Source: 1162T-S-0a-05 sp050299435
Lineage (GTDB): Bacteria > Pseudomonadota > Gammaproteobacteria > Pseudomonadales > Cellvibrionaceae
Assembly: GCA_050299435.1 (NCBI GenBank)
Contig: JBNKVX010000002.1
Span: 1-64,000, forward strand
Direction of reading: 5' to 3'
DNA: 64,000 bases
Part shown: positions 60,290 to 64,000 of the stretch, in pieces
Layout of the letters: the number at the start of each line of letters is the position of its first letter
Numbering within the stretch: the first letter of the stretch is position 1
The notes under the pieces: model-generated
What the model was told of the DNA's origin: nothing
The model's database searches: none
Seen by the model: the letters and a program-made list of their open reading frames with translations, nothing else
Position numbers and translations under genes: made by a program

Positions 60290-61831
60290 TTACCAGGTTT
60301 GAGTCGCTTTGAAGTTATCAAGTGCAGCTTTTAATTTTTCTGCAGTCTCGTCGCTGTATGCGCCGGTGTCCATATCTTTCATCACGTCAGCATGTGAGCT
60401 GTTCATGTAAGAAAGCAAAGAGGATTCAAAGTCACCGATTTTTTTCACTTCAACATCTTTCAGGTAACCTTCGTTAGCTGCATATACAACCACACCCATT
60501 TCGGCCACACCCAAGGGCGAATATTGTTTTTGCTTCATCAATTCAGTTACGCGTTCACCGTGTTCCAATTGCGCCTTGGTTGCATCGTCAAGATCAGATG
60601 CAAACTGTGAGAAAGCAGCAAGTTCTCGATACTGCGCCAAAGCCGTTCGGATACCACCGGATAATTTCTTGATGACTTTTGTTTGTGCTGCACCGCCCAC
60701 ACGCGAAACCGAAATACCGGCATTCATTGCTGGGCGAATACCCGCGTTAAACAAATCAGACTCCAGAAAGATTTGTCCATCAGTAATAGAAATTACGTTG
60801 GTGGGTACAAACGCAGAAACATCACCTGCTTGCGTTTCAATTACCGGCAAAGCGGTAAGTGAACCTGTTTGGCCTTTAACTTCGCCATTAGTGCATTGCT
60901 CAACATAGTTTGCATTGACACGCGCTGCACGCTCCAACAAACGTGAATGCAAATAGAATACGTCACCCGGGTAGGCTTCACGCCCTGGGGGTCTACGCAG
61001 CAACAATGAAATCTGGCGATAAGCCCAAGCTTGTTTGGTTAAATCATCATAAATAATTAAAGCATCTTCGCCTCGATCGCGGTAGTACTCACCCATGGTG
61101 CAACCGGCAAATGGAGCCAGGAATTGCATGGAAGCCGGATCCGACGCAGTCGCTGCAACCACAATGGTATGTTCCATTGCACCGTGTTCTTCCAGCTTGC
61201 GTACAACTGCAGCAACAGATGAAGCTTTTTGACCAACTGCCACATAAATACATTTAATGCCGGTGCCTTTCTGGTTGATGATGGCATCAACCGCAACCGC
61301 TGTTTTACCCGTTTGGCGGTCACCAATAATCAACTCGCGTTGTCCGCGACCAATGGGCACCATAGTGTCGATACACTTCAAACCAATTTGCACAGGCTGG
61401 TCAACGGATTGACGAGCAATTACCCCGGGTGCAACTTTTTCGATCGCATCTGTTTTAGTAGCATTAACAGGACCTTTACCATCGATGGGGTTGCCCAAGG
61501 CATCAACGACACGGCCTTGTAATTCAGGTCCAACGGGCACTTCAAGAATTCGGCCGGTGCATTTACAGCTTTGCCCTTCCGCAACACCTTTGTAGTCACC
61601 GAGTACAACTGCACCGACAGAGTCACGCTCAAGGTTAAGGGCGATACCATAAACACCGCCTTCAAATTCAATCATCTCGCCGTACATAACTTCGGCAAGA
61701 CCGTGGATGCGAATAATACCGTCGGTAACCGATACCACGGTGCCTTCATTTTGCGCTTCAGTGCTAACAGTTAAACTGTCGATGCGCTGTTTGATAATTT
61801 CGCTAATTTCTGAAGGATTCAGTTGTTGCAT
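60290..61831 (-). CDS. atpA: F0F1 ATP synthase alpha subunit
   Basis: 513 residues, same length as E. coli. Walker A GDRQTGKT at 170-177, Walker B ALIIYDDLTKQAWAYRQISL and the LLRRPPGREAYPGDVFYLHS region. Non-catalytic nucleotide-binding subunit of F1. 31 bp after atpH. Confidence 0.98.
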   Translation of the reverse strand: MQQLNPSEISEIIKQRIDSLTVSTEAQNEGTVVSVTDGIIRIHGLAEVMYGEMIEFEGGVYGIALNLERDSVGAVVLGDYKGVAEGQSCKCTGRILEVPVGPELQGRVVDALGNPIDGKGPVNATKTDAIEKVAPGVIARQSVDQPVQIGLKCIDTMVPIGRGQRELIIGDRQTGKTAVAVDAIINQKGTGIKCIYVAVGQKASSVAAVVRKLEEHGAMEHTIVVAATASDPASMQFLAPFAGCTMGEYYRDRGEDALIIYDDLTKQAWAYRQISLLLRRPPGREAYPGDVFYLHSRLLERAARVNANYVEQCTNGEVKGQTGSLTALPVIETQAGDVSAFVPTNVISITDGQIFLESDLFNAGIRPAMNAGISVSRVGGAAQTKVIKKLSGGIRTALAQYRELAAFSQFASDLDDATKAQLEHGERVTELMKQKQYSPLGVAEMGVVVYAANEGYLKDVEVKKIGDFESSLLSYMNSSHADVMKDMDTGAYSDETAEKLKAALDNFKATQTW

Positions 61832-61862
61832 ACTGGTAGTCCTATAAGTTTTTTAAATCGTT

Positions 61863-62399
61863 TTATACGCCCATAGCTTCGGCAAGTTTTGCCAAGCGGC
61901 CTTTCACTGAACTATCGATAACTGTATCGCCCGCACGAACCAAAGCGCCACCAATCAAAGCTTTATTAATTGATGTATGTAGGTGCACTTCTCGATCCAG
62001 TTTTTTGCTCAGAATGTTTTTCAATTTTTCTGCAATCGCATCGTCAATAGCAAAGGCACTTTGCACTTCAACTTCAACGGTTTTTTCCTGATTTGCTTTG
62101 TACAGTTCGTAAAGTTCGCTGATTTCTTTTGACAAACTCAAGCGCTTGTTTTCAGCGAGCACTCTGACAAAGTTTTGTTGTGTTGGATTAAGCTTATCTC
62201 CACAAACCTCGACAAACATCGCACTTTTTTGTTCAGGTGTTAAAGTTGGCGAAGCGAGCACTTTGACGATGTTGTTTTCATTCGTCAGCGCCGCCATTAA
62301 ACTCAAAGCAGAAGACCAGGAAGCCAAATCTTTTTGATCACGCGCAAATTCAAATGCCGCTTTGGCATAAGGACGTGCAAGCGTAGTAAGTTCAGCCAT
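61863..62399 (-). CDS. atpH: F0F1 ATP synthase delta subunit
   Basis: 178 residues. N-terminal helical domain (LARPYAKAAFEFARDQKDLA) and C-terminal segment ALIGGALVRAGDTVIDSSVK, the conserved delta/OSCP signature. Holds the peripheral stalk to F1. Separated from atpF by 2 bp. Confidence 0.97.
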   Translation of the reverse strand: MAELTTLARPYAKAAFEFARDQKDLASWSSALSLMAALTNENNIVKVLASPTLTPEQKSAMFVEVCGDKLNPTQQNFVRVLAENKRLSLSKEISELYELYKANQEKTVEVEVQSAFAIDDAIAEKLKNILSKKLDREVHLHTSINKALIGGALVRAGDTVIDSSVKGRLAKLAEAMGV

Positions 62400-62401
62400 A
62401 A

Positions 62402-62872
62402 CTAGAGTTCCGCTGCCAATTTATTCAGAATATCGCCGTGAGCTTTTTCGTCGATAGATGCTCCAAGAACTTTCTCGGCACCACTCAAGGCCAATGCGGC
62501 GACTTTACCACGCAGCTCTTCTTTCGCTTGCGAGATCTCACGCTCAATTTCAGCGTGGGCTGCCGCTTTAATACGGTCGGCTTCGCTCACAGCTTGGCCT
62601 TTCGCTTCTTCTACAATTTGACTCGCGCGCTTATTTGCTTGCTCAACGATTTCCGAAGCTTTTACTTTGGCTTCTTTAAGTTGTTCGGCGACTTTTTGCT
62701 GGGTTAATTCCAAATCTTTATCAGCACGTTCTGCGGCTTCCAAGCCTTCACTGATACGTTGCTGGCGTGCCGCCATGGCTCCGACAATCGGCGGCCAAAC
62801 ATATTTGTAACAAAACCAAACGAACACGATAAACGCGATGGTTTGTCCAATAATTGTTGCGTTAAAGTTCAC
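62402..62872 (-). CDS. atpF: F0F1 ATP synthase b subunit
   Basis: 156 residues, GTG start at 62872 with GAGG about 8 nt upstream. One N-terminal membrane helix (TIIGQTIAFIVFVWFCYKYV) and a long charged helix rich in Ala, Glu and Lys that dimerises as the stator stalk. 43 bp after atpE. Confidence 0.97.
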   Translation of the reverse strand: MNFNATIIGQTIAFIVFVWFCYKYVWPPIVGAMAARQQRISEGLEAAERADKDLELTQQKVAEQLKEAKVKASEIVEQANKRASQIVEEAKGQAVSEADRIKAAAHAEIEREISQAKEELRGKVAALALSGAEKVLGASIDEKAHGDILNKLAAEL

Positions 62873-62915
62873 TCTCTAACCTCTCAAATAGTTAATGTGA
62901 GTGTTTGCAGGAAAC

Positions 62916-63185
62916 TTATTGCGCACCAGCGGCTTGTAATGCAGCGATAAAGGGGTTAGCAAAAGTAAACCACATGCCGATACCAATACCGATCATGGTA
63001 ATTGCATCGATCAAACCTGCAACCAGAAACATTTTCACTTGCAATGCAGGTGCTTGCTCAGGTTGACGCGCCGCGCCTTCAAGGAACTTACCACCCAATA
63101 ATCCAAAGCCGATGGCTGTACCGAGAGCGCCCATGCCTAAAACAAGTAGCACGCCTAGTACGGTCATAGAAAGAATGGATTCCAT
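62916..63185 (-). CDS. atpE: F0F1 ATP synthase c subunit
   Basis: 89 residues, two helices. GTAIGFGLLGGKFLEGAARQ leads to the polar loop RQPE; helix 2 carries the ion-binding Asp D60 in AGLIDAITMIG. The Gln/Glu-plus-Thr sodium signature is absent, so proton coupling is expected. A few residues longer than E. coli (79). 40 bp after atpB. Confidence 0.97.
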   Translation of the reverse strand: MESILSMTVLGVLLVLGMGALGTAIGFGLLGGKFLEGAARQPEQAPALQVKMFLVAGLIDAITMIGIGIGMWFTFANPFIAALQAAGAQ

Positions 63186-63225
63186 TTTTGCCTCCAGAGT
63201 TTTTTAGAAAAATAAATTTAATTCA

Positions 63226-64000
63226 TTAATGTTCTTCGTGTGCCATGCTGAGATAAACAATCGTCAACATCATGAACACGAAAGCTTGTAAAACAATGAC
63301 CAGAATATGGAAAACGGCCCAAACAAAGTGCGCGGGTAATTGCCAAAAACCGAGCAACATTGCAATCAAAATAAATATCAATTCACCTGCATAAAGGTTA
63401 CCGAACAAACGCAACGCAAGAGAAATTGGTTTGGCTAAAAGTGCAATACCTTCAAGCAATAGGTTAAAAGGAATCATCCACTTACCGAAGGGCTGAAAGC
63501 ACAACTCTCCGAGAAAGCCGCCGACGCCTTTTACTTTAATGCTGTAGTAAATGATCATAACAAACACCCCTATCGACATCGCAAAGGTAGTATTTGGATC
63601 GGTAGTGGGAACCACTTTGAAAAACAAATGTGGATCGCCAGATATCCATTGCGCCGCCAGCGGCAACCAATCTACTGGAATCAAATCCATAAAATTCATA
63701 AGAAAAACCCACACAAAAATTGTGAGTGCGAGCGGGGCAATGAGGGGGTTATGACCGTGAAAGGTGTCTTTCACATTTTTATCAACAACCTCAACCACCA
63801 TTTCTACGAAATTTGTGAGGCCGCTTGGCGCTTCTTTGGCGGACTTTTCTGCCTTGCTGGCGACTTTGCGAAAAATAAAACAAAACAGCACCCCAAGGAA
63901 TACTGACCAGCCAATGGTGTCCACGTGAAAAGCCCAAAATCCCATGTCTTTGGCTTCCTTGGCACTGTGGGCCAAGGTCCATTCATCATGGTGTAGCGTG
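63226..64000 (-). CDS. atpB: F0F1 ATP synthase a subunit (N-terminus beyond window edge)
   Basis: The frame stays open to the end of the window: before MGFWAFHVDTIGWSVFLGVL it reads TLHHDEWTLAHSAKEAKD, so the true start lies past 64000; internal TTG 63975 is not the start. At least 258 residues are present. The essential Arg is in LALRLFGNLYAGELIFILIA, with the conserved Glu/His surroundings of the proton half-channels and final helix HILVIVLQAFVFMMLTIVYL. Forms the proton path against the c-ring. Confidence 0.96.
   Translation of the reverse strand, partial: TLHHDEWTLAHSAKEAKDMGFWAFHVDTIGWSVFLGVLFCFIFRKVASKAEKSAKEAPSGLTNFVEMVVEVVDKNVKDTFHGHNPLIAPLALTIFVWVFLMNFMDLIPVDWLPLAAQWISGDPHLFFKVVPTTDPNTTFAMSIGVFVMIIYYSIKVKGVGGFLGELCFQPFGKWMIPFNLLLEGIALLAKPISLALRLFGNLYAGELIFILIAMLLGFWQLPAHFVWAVFHILVIVLQAFVFMMLTIVYLSMAHEEH

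Noticed and set aside
63226..63975. atpB as a complete gene starting at TTG 63975
   Set aside because: The frame continues to the window edge with sequence typical of the AtpB N-terminus; the start is outside.
1..64000. Mobile elements, CRISPR arrays, tRNA, rRNA, replication origin
   Set aside because: No transposase or integrase genes, no regularly spaced direct repeats and no tRNA-like or rRNA-like sequence noticed on reading both strands. A dedicated scan was not possible.

Overview
The window reads as a chromosomal segment of a marine or plant-polysaccharide-degrading gammaproteobacterium, most like the Cellvibrionaceae (Saccharophagus/Cellvibrio/Teredinibacter type). This is an inference from moderate-to-low GC, a complete atp operon followed by glmU and a glmR-glmS pair as in Pseudomonas, a Pseudomonas-like long-form Pst transporter, and xylan/uronate catabolism with a large TonB-dependent receptor. 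I see no insertion sequence, prophage, CRISPR array, tRNA or rRNA. Both edges cut genes: a porin at the left and atpB at the right.

Layout. (1) 1-6.85 kb, Pho regulon, minus strand: pstS, pstC, pstA, pstB, phoU, then a separately promoted porin. Near-consensus Pho boxes lie before pstS and before the porin, and a stem-loop lies between pstS and pstC. (2) 6.9-15.5 kb, plus strand (one gene minus): TRAP transporter small and large subunits, a YciA-type thioesterase, a GST (minus), a GlxA-type regulator, an odd exported coiled-coil/beta-roll protein, and a lipoprotein adaptor-ATPase-permease exporter. (3) 15.4-21.7 kb, minus strand: TRAP binding protein, uvrD, a small secreted protein, a lipoprotein metalloprotease and tlyA. 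(4) 21.7-30.4 kb, xylose/glucuronate catabolism: xylB-aldose epimerase-xylA on the minus strand, and divergently a Nudix-type regulator, a GH43 glycosidase, kdgK and D-mannonate dehydratase. (5) 30.5-36.5 kb: a CheW protein with an inserted zinc-binding CZB domain, then a minus-strand operon of LolA-like protein, two FtsX-type permeases, LolD-like ATPase and an outer-membrane barrel. (6) 36.5-46.7 kb: cold-shock gene, phospholipase A2-like secreted protein, and a TonB receptor followed by two flavin-dependent halogenase homologues interleaved with SapC, cupin_8 and DUF6445-type proteins. (7) 46.9-57.3 kb: glmS, a DeoR-type regulator, putA and an amidohydrolase on the plus strand, a chalcone-isomerase-like protein, a small membrane protein with a membrane-bound AraC regulator, and glmU. 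(8) 57.5-64 kb: the atp operon, atpC to atpB.

How the genes work together. The xyl genes convert xylose to xylulose 5-phosphate. GH43 would release xylose or arabinose from xylan oligosaccharides. ManD plus KdgK process the uronate side-chain branch (mannonate to KDG to KDPG), so the locus looks built for glucuronoxylan. The TonB-receptor/halogenase/SapC/cupin cluster carries no recognisable natural-product assembly genes and is of a type that commonly sits beside carbohydrate loci; its chemistry is unknown and it is the most interesting system here. The second is the LolA-like/FtsX/ATPase/barrel operon, which looks like a dedicated inner-to-outer-membrane lipid or lipoprotein trafficking route.
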